From NCBI GenBank assembly GCA_964612145.1, contig CAZTBP010000010.1, positions 97,958 to 161,957 of the forward strand: 64,000 bases of DNA, read 5' to 3'. The translations under genes were made by a program, and so were the position numbers. Under the pieces are notes generated by a model. The model did not search any database, had not been told where the DNA came from, and saw only the letters and a list, made by a program, of their open reading frames with translations. How positions within the stretch are numbered: the first letter of the stretch is position 1; every line of letters starts with the position of its first letter. Of the stretch, positions 43,576 through 53,954 are shown in pieces. The stretch is from JAGNLV01 sp964612145. GTDB taxonomy: Bacteria; Zixibacteria; MSB-5A5; GN15; FEB-12.

Positions 43576-45351
43576 CTAAAATGTATGACCCATACTTAAC
43601 GAAAGCTTCCCTCCATCCTCATCCGGCTTAGGATCGACGTTAAACCCATAGTCAACCCGGACAATCCCTATCGGCGTATTCACCCGCGCGCCGCCGCCGA
43701 CAGCGTACCGCAAGTCATCCGGACGGACGTCCGCGGCCGACCACCACACGTTGCCCACATCGACAAACACGGCAGCTCCCAGCCAGCGCCAGATTCCCTG
43801 GCGAAGCTCTGCGTTCCAGACAATCTTGAATTTTCCCCCCACCGGCTCACCATCCGCATCCAGCGGCCCTACCGTCTGGTAGTCAAACGCCCGGACAGAA
43901 TTCGGCCCTCCGGTAAAAAACCGTTCGTTAAGCGGAACTTCGCGGGTGTCACCGAAAATGTCCATCCAGCCCGATACCAGCGCCGTGGCGAAAATGCTGT
44001 TACGCCGGATCTGGTGGAACCACCGTAATCGCAGCACTATTCGCGTAAACGCATCGGTCCCGCTCAAAAACGCCCCGGCCATCTCATACGATCCCTCCAT
44101 AAAAATGCCCTTCGTGGGACTGAAGAAATTGTTGCGCGTGTCATACGCATACGTCCCGGTTAAACTCCGAATTCGCGACTTGAAGTCCTCCGGCAGCTCT
44201 TCGGTGTCAACATTCTGCAGTTCCGCATTCTCCAGCCGGTACTGCAATGAAGCATTCCCGTGTCGGCCTATCCGGCGCCCCACCGTTGCCGTACCGCCAT
44301 AGCGCGACACGTCATAGCTCGGCTCATCGTTGAACCGGAAAAATAGATTCAAGTCAGTCCGGAACCGCGAGCCGAACGTACGCGGCTCAGTAAACGAACC
44401 CTGCACACCCCGTTCAATAAAATTCGCGTGAACCCTGATCCCTGCCTTGCGCGCCGTCCCGGCCAGATTATCAACTGTTAATTCGGTCGAACCTTTGATC
44501 TTTTCCAGCGATCCATACCCGACTGATACCGAAAAACGGCTGTTGAGCTTCTCCTCAACCTCAACCAGCACAACCCGTGCCCCCGGATCACCTCCCTCGG
44601 GATTCTTCGGCTTTATATAGACCGACCGAAACAGTCCTGTCAGGTAGAGCCGACGCTGCGAATCCATCAGTGCGGAATAATTAAGCGTCTCACCCTCTTC
44701 AAAAGTCAGTTCACGGCGAACCACATACGGCTGAGTCTTCTCCAACCCCGCTATCTCGACCCCCGCCACCTTGGCCTTGTTCCCCTCAATAACCGTCAAG
44801 TCGACCAGCGCCCGGTGTTCCGATTCGTTGAGCTTCACTTCCGGCTGCACCTTTGCCTCCAGATACCCGCTGTCGGCGTACATCGAGGCAATCCTCATAA
44901 TCCCCCGTTGCATCGCACTCTGCCGGAACGCCTCACCTGGCTCGAGTTCAATCACCGCCCGAAGAATCGAGTCCGGAAATTCCTCATTACCTAAAATGCT
45001 GATGCCTGCGAGGGTCGTTACCGGCCCCTCCTCAAATGTCAAAGCAATCCGAACGTTGTATTTCGAGGTGTCCCGCACCACCTGGGTGTCAACCACGGCC
45101 GCGCTGAGATAACCGTTCTGCTGATAGAACCGCACGAGATTGGCGACATCCTCCCGAAAAACACCGGGACGGAACTCGTGCGATCTTAAAAACCCACCGG
45201 GGCGGGTAACCATCAGTTTCTTCAGACGGTCATTATCAAATGCCTCGTTCCCCTCGAATTTGACACTCTCAACCGTCCAGGTCCGATCTTCATCCGCCCT
45301 CGCGGACACGGCCAAAAGCACCAGGAGTGTTGTCACCAGGAGCCGTTTCAT
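43576..45351 (-). CDS. TamA/BamA-like outer membrane assembly protein
   Basis: 591 aa. A signal peptide (~1-19, ending SARA-DED) leads to three POTRA repeats (~24-265), then a 16-strand barrel of the surface-antigen type. VRAFDYQTVG is the VRGF-like lid motif, and the protein ends in GHTF with the C-terminal Phe of outer-membrane barrels. It overlaps the TamB-like gene by 4 nt and is shorter than BamA. It would insert or translocate autotransporter-like or other outer-membrane proteins with TamB. It is translated after tamB here, the reverse of the usual tamA-tamB order. Confidence 0.88.
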   Translation of the reverse strand: MKRLLVTTLLVLLAVSARADEDRTWTVESVKFEGNEAFDNDRLKKLMVTRPGGFLRSHEFRPGVFREDVANLVRFYQQNGYLSAAVVDTQVVRDTSKYNVRIALTFEEGPVTTLAGISILGNEEFPDSILRAVIELEPGEAFRQSAMQRGIMRIASMYADSGYLEAKVQPEVKLNESEHRALVDLTVIEGNKAKVAGVEIAGLEKTQPYVVRRELTFEEGETLNYSALMDSQRRLYLTGLFRSVYIKPKNPEGGDPGARVVLVEVEEKLNSRFSVSVGYGSLEKIKGSTELTVDNLAGTARKAGIRVHANFIERGVQGSFTEPRTFGSRFRTDLNLFFRFNDEPSYDVSRYGGTATVGRRIGRHGNASLQYRLENAELQNVDTEELPEDFKSRIRSLTGTYAYDTRNNFFSPTKGIFMEGSYEMAGAFLSGTDAFTRIVLRLRWFHQIRRNSIFATALVSGWMDIFGDTREVPLNERFFTGGPNSVRAFDYQTVGPLDADGEPVGGKFKIVWNAELRQGIWRWLGAAVFVDVGNVWWSAADVRPDDLRYAVGGGARVNTPIGIVRVDYGFNVDPKPDEDGGKLSLSMGHTF

Positions 45352-48300
45352 CGGAACCTCAATGCATATTTCAAGCTCAGCGCCGATTCTCCTCGACGGT
45401 TCGTTTCGCCCTCGAGCAGCCAGTGCTTGGTCAGCTCGTAATCGACCGCAATCGCCTGTTCGTTCAGCTGGCCCACCCGCGTGCGATAGGTCAGCCGCAC
45501 CCGGTCGGAAATCTGCTTGGCGGCAACTATTTCCGGCCCCGTCGTATCAGACATGTTGAAGATATTCCCCCGCACCGAGACCTGGTCCAGTCCAAATAGA
45601 TTGGCTGCTTTCCCACCGACATAACTCGATATCTGCCGACTCACCAGGACCTCACCCCGCTCCTGCAAAATATCACCGGTCGTGGCGTCACCCTCGCCCG
45701 AAAGCTGGGCCCGTGTCGCCCCCAATGTCAGCAGCGAAATGATATCCGCACGTTCCAGCGGCGGCTCCGAACGCAGCTCAAACTGGAACTCATCCAGCCG
45801 TCCCGTAATCCCCAAAATTATCGTATATTGCGTCGCCGCCGTTGCCTCATAAGTCTTGACCGTCGCTTCCGCCCGAATATTGATCTCCGGGTTGATCTGA
45901 TTCGGGTCCGTGAAATACGCCACACCTTCAACCACGTCGAACTTCCGGTCGAGATACATGACATACCCCTCGACAACCGACAGCCTCCCGCTAATCCTCG
46001 GCTCACGAACGGTCCCGCTGAATTCAAGTTCCGCATGCGCCCGCACGTGTGACACATTGTTGTCTATCCACAGTCGATCACTGTCCTTCAGCCTGATACT
46101 CAGGCGCGTGTTCTGTAAAAACTCCGGCAGCGGAGTTTCAACCCGCTCGACCTCGTCCGAAAACGAAAGAAACTCAGTCGGATTCAGGTCGCGCTGGTAA
46201 CGCGTTTCACCCATCACGAGCGTACCCTCTAATTTGAAAATGTCACCGTCACGAACGTAATCAATGTCGGCTGACCGCACGACAACACTGAACTCATCAA
46301 GCACCGTGAACGAAATACTGTCCGCCCGCACTCCCATGTCCACGTCAACTATCTTGCCGTCGCTGTGCTGAAGCGTTCCCGACACCATGAATGTCCCTTT
46401 GCCAAGCTTCCCCGAAAGCGTGTCAATCCCGACGTCGTTCTTGGTGAAAGATACCAGCAGCCGCCCGCTCGTCAACGGCTGATCAAGCGCCTCGTGCCCC
46501 ACGATCAAACTGTCCGCATCTATCCGCCCGTCAATCCGTGGATCTTCGCCGGACCCCGTCAAGGCTATCTGCGCCGACACCCGCCCGTCGAGATCCGTCA
46601 CCCCCGGCACAAACGGCCGCAGCAGCGCTAAATCGAGCTCATCGATCCTCGCCGTGAAATCAAGCCGGTCCTGCGAGATTACCCCCTGACCCGTTACCGA
46701 ATTGATCGTATCCACCCGGATTTGGATATCCGCCCGAAGTTCCGACCAATCCAACAGCGTCACAGTCCCGCCCGCGCTGATGTTTGTCCCCTGCACCACC
46801 GCCCGGGTATCGGTCAGCGTAAGAGTCGTGTCCCTGATTGTCGCCGTGACAAAAATCTTCTCCACCGGCTCCCTCTCTTCGCTGAAAACAAACAGCCCGC
46901 TGTCAACCTCCAGCGTGCCGTTGACATTCGGGTCATTGAACGTACCATCCCACCGCATGTCGACTTTCGCCAGCCCCTGAAGGCGCATCCCCTCCTCAAA
47001 CAACGGACTGAGGCGCCCTAAATCAAACTCGCTGATATCAATACTGCCGGACGTACGGCTCTGATCATTAACTATCCAGCTCCCGCTGGTATCCTTCTGA
47101 ATTGCGAGAGATCCCCCGGCCACTATATGTTGATCTGCCTTGAATAATCGCAGCGTATCAAGATTCGCCCGGCCATCGGCAAAGGACCCGCGTATCAGAA
47201 CCGAATCGAGCGCAAATTCATTGTACTGCGGCTTATCAATCTCGGCCGCAAGAGTCACATCCGGTTCATCGAGCGATCCGCTCAACCGCAAATCAAAATT
47301 CATCATCCCGCCGACCCGTATCGAGTCACTCAGGAATGTATTCAACACGCTCAAATCAAACGCCCGCCCGGTCGCCTCAATCGCCAGCGCCCCGGTATCC
47401 GGCAGCTTAAACGACGATTCCAGGCTGGAAACCAGCCGCTCTGCCGGCGGACGATCGTCGAAATCGAGCGCTTGAACCGTGCTGTCAGCGGTTGTATCCG
47501 ATGGCTTCCCGGCCAGGTTGTACGTATTCGCGATCACCGAACCGGCCGACCCGGTCATATCAAAATCACCTCGGGTCTGGAGTTCCAGCGAGTCACGGTA
47601 AATCGCCAGCGACTCCAGCGACACACGCTTGCCGTTCAGGCCAACTGAGACCGTTCCCGAGTCCACCGTGATCTGCCCGTACTTGACCTCCTGCAGACGC
47701 AAATCCAGCACGCCCCGAAGCGAATCAAGCGTCCCGACCACATTTGCTTGATACGCAAAGCCGGCCCGCAACGAATCAATACCAAACAACGGTCGATCCA
47801 GCGGAATCGTGTCCATCGAGGCCCCGGCTATCAGCGTGTCGATATAAAGCATCGAATCAATGAGTCGTATTTTCGCCGAGAGGCTGTCCACCGGGAAATT
47901 CTCATACGTAATGTCGCTCCCGCTCACCGAAGCCTCAATGTGCGGATTCTCATATCGTCCGGCGATACTCCCGTCGGCACGCAAAGAACCATCAACACCG
48001 CTCAGATTTGCCCAGCCCGCCAGCGGCGCCAGCCGCTCTATCTCGGCCGCGATTGTCCCCTCAACAGTAGAATCAGTCAGGGTAACATCTGTTGTAATCA
48101 TGAATCGCTTCTCGCGAACACTGGCCGAAAGCGCCCCCTGATCCAGCGTCACCTGAAGCCGAAGGTTCTGCATCGGCCGCTCCTGATATGAAGCGTCCCC
48201 GGCTCGAACATCAGCCTCGACTCTCCAGCTCAGCCAGTCCGTCCCGTTTGCCTGTAATGCAACCTCGCCGTCAAACGCCCCGCCATACGGCGACTTCTCG

Positions 48301-49460
48301 TCATAAATCGACTGCCAGAGATCATCCAGATCAACCGAGGCAAGCTGTAGCGTCACATCGGCGTTTAACGTCGTATCAAGGATCACATAACCCGACCCGT
48401 TCACCCGACCGCCGAACCCGCGCACCAGCAGCGAGTCAATCCGCAGACTGTCACCCGATTTCTCGAGCCCGACATACGGCTCCTCGACCCTGTAGCCCGA
48501 CACCGTCACCGTCGGAAAATCCGCCGTGATAGTGCCGTCCGGCTCCGACATTGATCCCGTCAAATCAGCCGAGATCGCCAATGGCCCGTCGGCCACAATC
48601 TCCGGCATCTCAAACTCCTGGTGCATCAACCGAAGCCACGTCGTCGGGTCGCCGGTGAGGTCCGCCGTGAAATTCAGGGGAGAGGCCGTCTCATCCGAGA
48701 GCGTCCCCTTCGCTGTCAGCCGCAACTGTTCGATCTGCACCTGCACCGTATCAATCGCCAGCCGATCCATCCGGAACGCCCCCCGCGCATGCAGAGCCAT
48801 CACTCCCGGGGGATAGTCGGCGTAGCTCACTTCGCCCGTATCCGACCGAAGTTCAAATTCGTAGCCGGTCTCGTCGAGATACCGCGAAGCGAGCGACAGG
48901 CTGTTTACCCTCGCCCGCATCGGCAAAACATTGTCGTCGTATGTCACCGTAAGATCGACCAGGTTGAAATCGATTATCCGAACCGGCAACTCATCCCCGC
49001 CCGAGGTATCCATAGTCGCCGCGTCCGGCTCGTCCGAAGGCGCCATCAGCCTCTCGATCAACGCCATATTGAACCCGCCGACCGAATCGCGCACGGCCGA
49101 AATTGTCACCGTATCGATCTGCACTCGCTCAACAGTCGGCGGATCGGCCAGAAGACTGCCGATACCGTACTCCACATAGACCCGACTTATCCGCGCCGGC
49201 GTCAGACCGGCAGAGTCTGCCGGCTGCAGCCTGATGTCAGACAACGTTACTCGCGAAAAAAGATTGGTCCGAAACTCACCGATTGACACCGGCTGGCCCA
49301 GCGCTGAACTGAGCTGATCCTCGGCAATATCCCGTATAACCGCTTCACCCGGCGGCAAAACCGCCAGAACCAAAAGCAGCAGGACAAGTACCACAAGGCT
49401 GCCGAACCCGATTCCAATGTACTTGAAAATACGGCGTTTTGTCCCTGAAGAGTCTGTCAT
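45348..49460 (-). CDS. TamB-like translocation/assembly module (AsmA/TamB family)
   Basis: 1370 aa. One N-terminal membrane helix (~14-37), then a very long beta-rich region with repeated short strands and Asp/Ser-rich turns typical of the beta-taco groove (AsmA-like repeats). The C-terminal ~350 residues form the DUF490/TamB domain, including LSGRLSVVEGYVMYLDRKFD-type strands and a final barrel-like end. It spans the periplasm as a hydrophobic groove for lipid or protein delivery with TamA. Coupled to the TamA-like gene by a 4-nt overlap. Complete. Confidence 0.88.
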   Translation of the reverse strand: MTDSSGTKRRIFKYIGIGFGSLVVLVLLLLVLAVLPPGEAVIRDIAEDQLSSALGQPVSIGEFRTNLFSRVTLSDIRLQPADSAGLTPARISRVYVEYGIGSLLADPPTVERVQIDTVTISAVRDSVGGFNMALIERLMAPSDEPDAATMDTSGGDELPVRIIDFNLVDLTVTYDDNVLPMRARVNSLSLASRYLDETGYEFELRSDTGEVSYADYPPGVMALHARGAFRMDRLAIDTVQVQIEQLRLTAKGTLSDETASPLNFTADLTGDPTTWLRLMHQEFEMPEIVADGPLAISADLTGSMSEPDGTITADFPTVTVSGYRVEEPYVGLEKSGDSLRIDSLLVRGFGGRVNGSGYVILDTTLNADVTLQLASVDLDDLWQSIYDEKSPYGGAFDGEVALQANGTDWLSWRVEADVRAGDASYQERPMQNLRLQVTLDQGALSASVREKRFMITTDVTLTDSTVEGTIAAEIERLAPLAGWANLSGVDGSLRADGSIAGRYENPHIEASVSGSDITYENFPVDSLSAKIRLIDSMLYIDTLIAGASMDTIPLDRPLFGIDSLRAGFAYQANVVGTLDSLRGVLDLRLQEVKYGQITVDSGTVSVGLNGKRVSLESLAIYRDSLELQTRGDFDMTGSAGSVIANTYNLAGKPSDTTADSTVQALDFDDRPPAERLVSSLESSFKLPDTGALAIEATGRAFDLSVLNTFLSDSIRVGGMMNFDLRLSGSLDEPDVTLAAEIDKPQYNEFALDSVLIRGSFADGRANLDTLRLFKADQHIVAGGSLAIQKDTSGSWIVNDQSRTSGSIDISEFDLGRLSPLFEEGMRLQGLAKVDMRWDGTFNDPNVNGTLEVDSGLFVFSEEREPVEKIFVTATIRDTTLTLTDTRAVVQGTNISAGGTVTLLDWSELRADIQIRVDTINSVTGQGVISQDRLDFTARIDELDLALLRPFVPGVTDLDGRVSAQIALTGSGEDPRIDGRIDADSLIVGHEALDQPLTSGRLLVSFTKNDVGIDTLSGKLGKGTFMVSGTLQHSDGKIVDVDMGVRADSISFTVLDEFSVVVRSADIDYVRDGDIFKLEGTLVMGETRYQRDLNPTEFLSFSDEVERVETPLPEFLQNTRLSIRLKDSDRLWIDNNVSHVRAHAELEFSGTVREPRISGRLSVVEGYVMYLDRKFDVVEGVAYFTDPNQINPEINIRAEATVKTYEATAATQYTIILGITGRLDEFQFELRSEPPLERADIISLLTLGATRAQLSGEGDATTGDILQERGEVLVSRQISSYVGGKAANLFGLDQVSVRGNIFNMSDTTGPEIVAAKQISDRVRLTYRTRVGQLNEQAIAVDYELTKHWLLEGETNRRGESALSLKYALRFR

Positions 49461-49858
49461 TTGCCCGAATATAACAAATCTAAAGCCAAATCGTTTGCCT
49501 TTTCTTGTACTTTACTTACCGATCCTCAACAACTTAAGGGGAACCACGTCCGACTTTTGTCGTTATGAACCACAATAGACAATCCGATCTGTTCATTATA
49601 CCGAATACACTAAAGATCGGAGACCTGTTCAGGAGGCAGAAACTGCTTGATCGCGTATGAATTGCAGCCTAATTTATTCAAAGACATGAGAGACCCCTGT
49701 TTGAATACAACGACTCCTGCGAACTTGATAGGCTTGATTCCGGGAGGTTTTTTTTAGACAGGATGACTGTTCCACCTTGCAGCCGCGCCGCATCACCCAG
49801 CGCATAACGCGCTTTTGCTCATGCGCGGCTTAACCACGCCTTTAGAAGGGCTCGTTTC
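49461..49858. other. Upstream region of the pyruvate dehydrogenase operon
   Basis: 398 nt between divergent tamB and aceE. It contains an 8-bp dyad TCCGATCT (49583-49590) / AGATCGGA (49614-49621) with 23-nt spacing that may be an operator, and a 36-codon frame (49647-49757) behind AGGAGG that is not convincing. No sigma70 promoter is clear. Confidence 0.4.
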
Positions 49859-52537
49859 ATGGCCAAAGAAGATACGAAAAAAATATCGCAGGAAATCGAA
49901 TACGAAAACAAAGAGTGGCTCGAATCACTTGACTACATCTACGAAAACGAAGGCCCGGACCGCGTCCGCGAACTGCTGCGACGACTCCAGGGCCGGGCAA
50001 TCGAACGCGGCGTACATTTCCATTTTACCGCCAACACTCCGTACATAAACACCATCCCGGTCGTTCGCCAGCCGGTCTTTCCCGGCAGCCGCGAAATCGA
50101 ACGCCGCATCAAAAGCATCATTCGCTGGAACGCCATGGCCATGGTCGTCCGCGCCAACCGCCAGCACGCCGGAATCGGCGGCCACATCTCTACCTATGCC
50201 TCCAGCGCCACCCTCTACGAAGTCGGCTTTAACCACTTCTTCCGCGCCAAAACCGACAAACACCCCGGCGACTTAGTCTACTTCCAGGGGCACGCCTCGC
50301 CGGGTATCTACGCCCGCGCCTTTCTGGAAGGCCGCCTCACCGAAAAAGATCTCGAAAACTTCCGGCAGGAACTCTCGCCCGATGGCGGCTTGTCCTCCTA
50401 TCCGCATCCGTACCTCATGCCGGAATTCTGGCAGTTCCCGACCGTCTCGATGGGCCTCGGCCCAATCATGGCTATCTACCAGGCCCGCTTTAACCGCTAC
50501 CTCGAAGACCGGGGAATCAAGCCGCGCGATGACCAGAAAGTCTGGGGCTTTCTCGGCGACGGCGAACTCGACGAGCCGGAATCCCTCGGCGCTATCACGC
50601 TCGCCTCGCGCGAAAAACTCGACAACCTCATCTTTGTCATCAACTGCAACCTCCAGCGACTCGACGGCCCCGTGCGCGGCAACGGCAAAATTATCCAGGA
50701 ACTCGAAGCCACCTTCCGGGGCGCCGGCTGGAACGCCATCAAAGTCATCTGGGGCGCCGACTGGGACCCGCTGCTGGCCCAGGACGACAAAGGGCTGCTC
50801 GTCCGCCAGATGGAAGAAACCCCCGACGGACAGTACCAGAAATACACCGTCGCATCCGGCGATTACATTCGAAAAGATTTCTTCGGCAAGTACCCCGAAC
50901 TGGAAAAGATGGTCAAGCACTACTCCGACGAGCAACTGCAGAAACTCCGACGCGGCGGCCACGACCCGCAGAAAGTCTACGCCGCCTACAAGTCGGCCGT
51001 CGAACACGAAGGCTCGCCAACCGTAATCCTCGCTAAAACCATCAAAGGCTACGGCCTTGGCGAAGCCGGCGAGGGACGCAACGTCACCCACCAGCAGAAA
51101 AAACTCAACGAACAGGAACTGCGGCATTTCCGCAGCCGCTTTGGGATCCCGATCTCCGACTCGGACATTGTGGACACGCCTTTCTATCGCCCGGCGGAAG
51201 ACTCCGAAGAAATGAAATACCTCAAGGAACGCCGTGAAGAACTGTCCGGCTATCTTCCCTCCCGACATGTCTCCGTCCCCGCCTTCCGCCCGCCCGGCAA
51301 AGAACTCTACGACGAGTTCCTCAAAGGCAGCGGCGACCGCGAAATCGCCACGACCATGGTCATGGTGCACATGCTCTCCAAGCTCCTTGCCGACGAGAAA
51401 CTCGGCAAGTATATCGTCCCGATCGTCCCCGATGAAGCCCGCACCTTCGGTATGGAATCTCTTTTCCGCAAAGTCGGCATCTATTCACACCTCGGCCAGG
51501 TCTACGAACCGGTCGACAAAGAAAGCCTGCTGTACTACAAGGAAGCCAAGAACGGCCAGATCCTCGAAGAAGGCATCACCGAAGCCGGGTCGATGTCCTC
51601 TTTCATCGCTGCCGGCACCGCCTACGCCACCTACGGCATCAATATGGTTCCATTCTTCATGTTCTACTCGATGTTCGGATTCCAACGTATCGGCGATCTC
51701 ATCTGGGCCGCCGGCGATATACAGGCCCGGGGCTTCCTCCTCGGCGGCACCTCCGGCCGCACCACTCTCGCCGGCGAAGGCCTCCAGCACCAGGACGGCC
51801 ACAGCCACACCCTGGCCCTGGCCAACCCCTCCGTGCTGGCCTACGATCCGGCCTTTGCCTACGAACTCGCCGTGATCGTCCGCGAGGGCCTCCGCCGCAT
51901 GCTCGAGGACGGCGACGCCGTCATCTACTACCTGACTATCATGAACGAATTCTACCTGCATCCCGATATGCCCGAAGGAGCCGAAGAAGGCATCCTCAAA
52001 GGCATGTACAAATTCAGCGAATCCAAAAACAAGCGTGCCAAAGTCAAAGCACACCTGTTTGGCAGCGGCACGATCCTCAACGAGACCATCAAAGCCGCCG
52101 AGATGCTCGAAGAAAAATACGATATCGCCACCGATGTCTGGAGCGTTACCAGCTACAAGAACCTGTACTGGGATGCCATCGCAACCGAGCGCAAAAATGT
52201 CCGCCGGCCCGAAAACGACCCCCAAAAGAACTATGTCGAACAGCAGCTCGACGGTGAAAAGGGCGTCTTCATCGCCGCCTCGGACTACCTCAAAGCCATG
52301 CCCAGCCTGATTTCAAAATATCTGCCGGGGCCGACCGTGCTGCTGGGCACCGACGGCTACGGCCGCAGCGATACCCGCGCCGCCCTGCGCGATTTCTTCG
52401 AGGTCGACGCCCGCCACATCGCCTTTGGCGCCCTTAGCGCAATGGCTCGCGAAGGACGTGTGACCAACGCCGACATTAAAAAGGCACGCAAGGATCTCGA
52501 CATCGACCCCGATAAAGCTAACCCCCTGTTCTTGTAG
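49859..52537 (+). CDS. aceE: Pyruvate dehydrogenase E1 component, homodimeric
   Basis: 892 aa, matching the E. coli-type homodimeric E1. The thiamine-diphosphate motif GDGELDEPES with the later NCNLQRLDG is intact, as are TIKGYGLGEAGEGRNVTHQQKK and the C-terminal GTDGYGRSDTR. It decarboxylates pyruvate and passes the acetyl group to the E2 lipoyl arm. First gene of aceE-aceF-lpd, 14 nt before aceF. Many FCB bacteria use the two-subunit E1, so the single-chain form is a useful taxonomic marker. Confidence 0.95.
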   Translation: MAKEDTKKISQEIEYENKEWLESLDYIYENEGPDRVRELLRRLQGRAIERGVHFHFTANTPYINTIPVVRQPVFPGSREIERRIKSIIRWNAMAMVVRANRQHAGIGGHISTYASSATLYEVGFNHFFRAKTDKHPGDLVYFQGHASPGIYARAFLEGRLTEKDLENFRQELSPDGGLSSYPHPYLMPEFWQFPTVSMGLGPIMAIYQARFNRYLEDRGIKPRDDQKVWGFLGDGELDEPESLGAITLASREKLDNLIFVINCNLQRLDGPVRGNGKIIQELEATFRGAGWNAIKVIWGADWDPLLAQDDKGLLVRQMEETPDGQYQKYTVASGDYIRKDFFGKYPELEKMVKHYSDEQLQKLRRGGHDPQKVYAAYKSAVEHEGSPTVILAKTIKGYGLGEAGEGRNVTHQQKKLNEQELRHFRSRFGIPISDSDIVDTPFYRPAEDSEEMKYLKERREELSGYLPSRHVSVPAFRPPGKELYDEFLKGSGDREIATTMVMVHMLSKLLADEKLGKYIVPIVPDEARTFGMESLFRKVGIYSHLGQVYEPVDKESLLYYKEAKNGQILEEGITEAGSMSSFIAAGTAYATYGINMVPFFMFYSMFGFQRIGDLIWAAGDIQARGFLLGGTSGRTTLAGEGLQHQDGHSHTLALANPSVLAYDPAFAYELAVIVREGLRRMLEDGDAVIYYLTIMNEFYLHPDMPEGAEEGILKGMYKFSESKNKRAKVKAHLFGSGTILNETIKAAEMLEEKYDIATDVWSVTSYKNLYWDAIATERKNVRRPENDPQKNYVEQQLDGEKGVFIAASDYLKAMPSLISKYLPGPTVLLGTDGYGRSDTRAALRDFFEVDARHIAFGALSAMAREGRVTNADIKKARKDLDIDPDKANPLFL

Positions 52538-52551
52538 AGTGAGGAACTGAC

Positions 52552-53928
52552 ATGGCAAAAGATATCAAAATACCGGAAATCGGCGAAAAAGTCGAGTCAG
52601 GAAAAGTCGTCGGCGTCCTCGTCAGTAAAGGCGACATGGTCGACGTCGACGACGGCATCATCGAATTCGAAACCGACAAAGCCGTCGTCGAAATCCCCTC
52701 ACCCGAAAAAGGGAAAATCACCGAGATCCTCGTCTCCGAGGGCGATGAACTGAAGATCGGCGATGTCGTCGCCCGCGTCGACACCGAAGGCAAGGCCGGC
52801 GAAGCCGACGACTCGGACGAAGAAGAAGAGAAAGACGCAAAGGCTGAAGACGAAGAGTCCGGCGAAAAAGACAAAGAAGAAGGAAAAGAAGAAATAGAAG
52901 AAGAAGAACACGGGGAAGAGGAAGACAGGGAAGAAGAGGAAAAGGAGCCGAAAAAGGAAAAAGAAAAAAAAACGGCCAAAAAAGAACAACCCGCCAATAC
53001 GGAACCGCAAAAGAAAGACGCCGCCGAAAAACGCAGCCCCGCTCCCGCCTCACCCTCAGTTCGCCGCCTCGCCCGTGAACTCGGCATCAACATCAACGCC
53101 GTCAAAGGCTCCGGACCCGGTGGCCGCATCACCGATGCCGACGTCAAGGACTACGTCAAAGGCTCCCGTACCGCCGCTTCGTCCGCCACATCCAGCTCTG
53201 CCTCCGATCTTCCTGACTTTTCCCGCTGGGGCGAAATCGACGAGCAGGACCTCAGCAGCGTCCGACGCGTAATCGCCGAAGGCACCACTGCCTCCTGGCG
53301 CACCGTGCCGCACGTTACTCAGTTCGACAAAGCCGATATCACCACCCTCGAGAGCTACCTCAAACAAAACGCGAAAAAAGCTGAAAAAGAAGGCGGCAAA
53401 CTGACCATCACTGCCGTCCTCATGAAAATCTGCGCCGAGGCGCTCCAGAAATTCCCGCGCTTCAATGCGTCGCTCGACCTCGAAAACCGTAAACTCATCC
53501 TCAAAAAATACATCCACTTCGGCATGGCCGTCGACACCGAGGCCGGCCTGCTCGTGCCTGTGATCCGCGACGTCGATCAGAAAACTGTTATAGATCTCGC
53601 CGTCGAAATCGTCGACATCGCAAAACGCACCCGCAGTCGAAAAATAAAACCCGAGGAGATGGAAGGCGGAACCTTCTCCATCTCCAACCAGGGAAGCATC
53701 GGCGGAACCGACTTCACCCCGATCGTACTCTGGCCGCAGGCAGCCATCCTCGGTGTGAGCCGCGCCTCCACCGAACCTAAATATATCGACGGCGAGGTGC
53801 GGCCGAGAACCATCCTGCCGCTCTCGCTGTCCTACGATCACCGCATTATCGACGGTGCCGACGCCGCCCGATTCCTGCGCTGGGTTTGCGAGGCGCTCGA
53901 ATACCCGGCGGCCACACTGCTTGAATAG
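52552..53928 (+). CDS. aceF: Dihydrolipoyl acetyltransferase (E2) with long acidic/lysine-rich linker
   Basis: 458 aa. One lipoyl domain (~1-78) with the lipoyl-lysine Lys43 in ETDKAVVEIPSP. An unusual linker (~85-150) is almost entirely Glu, Asp and Lys, in place of the common Ala/Pro-rich hinge. The peripheral-subunit-binding domain follows (SVRRLARELGI, ~163-200), then the catalytic domain ending in SYDHRIIDGADAARFL (HxxxDG). It moves acetyl groups to CoA and forms the complex core. The GAGG site fits ATG 52552. Confidence 0.95.
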   Translation: MAKDIKIPEIGEKVESGKVVGVLVSKGDMVDVDDGIIEFETDKAVVEIPSPEKGKITEILVSEGDELKIGDVVARVDTEGKAGEADDSDEEEEKDAKAEDEESGEKDKEEGKEEIEEEEHGEEEDREEEEKEPKKEKEKKTAKKEQPANTEPQKKDAAEKRSPAPASPSVRRLARELGININAVKGSGPGGRITDADVKDYVKGSRTAASSATSSSASDLPDFSRWGEIDEQDLSSVRRVIAEGTTASWRTVPHVTQFDKADITTLESYLKQNAKKAEKEGGKLTITAVLMKICAEALQKFPRFNASLDLENRKLILKKYIHFGMAVDTEAGLLVPVIRDVDQKTVIDLAVEIVDIAKRTRSRKIKPEEMEGGTFSISNQGSIGGTDFTPIVLWPQAAILGVSRASTEPKYIDGEVRPRTILPLSLSYDHRIIDGADAARFLRWVCEALEYPAATLLE

Positions 53929-53954
53929 AACGGACTATTACGGAGGCCAAATCA

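Noticed and set aside
49647..49757. 36-codon TTG frame behind AGGAGG upstream of aceE
   Set aside because: Spacing of about 12 nt and no resemblance to any peptide; the downstream gene has its own start. Could be a leader but unsupported.
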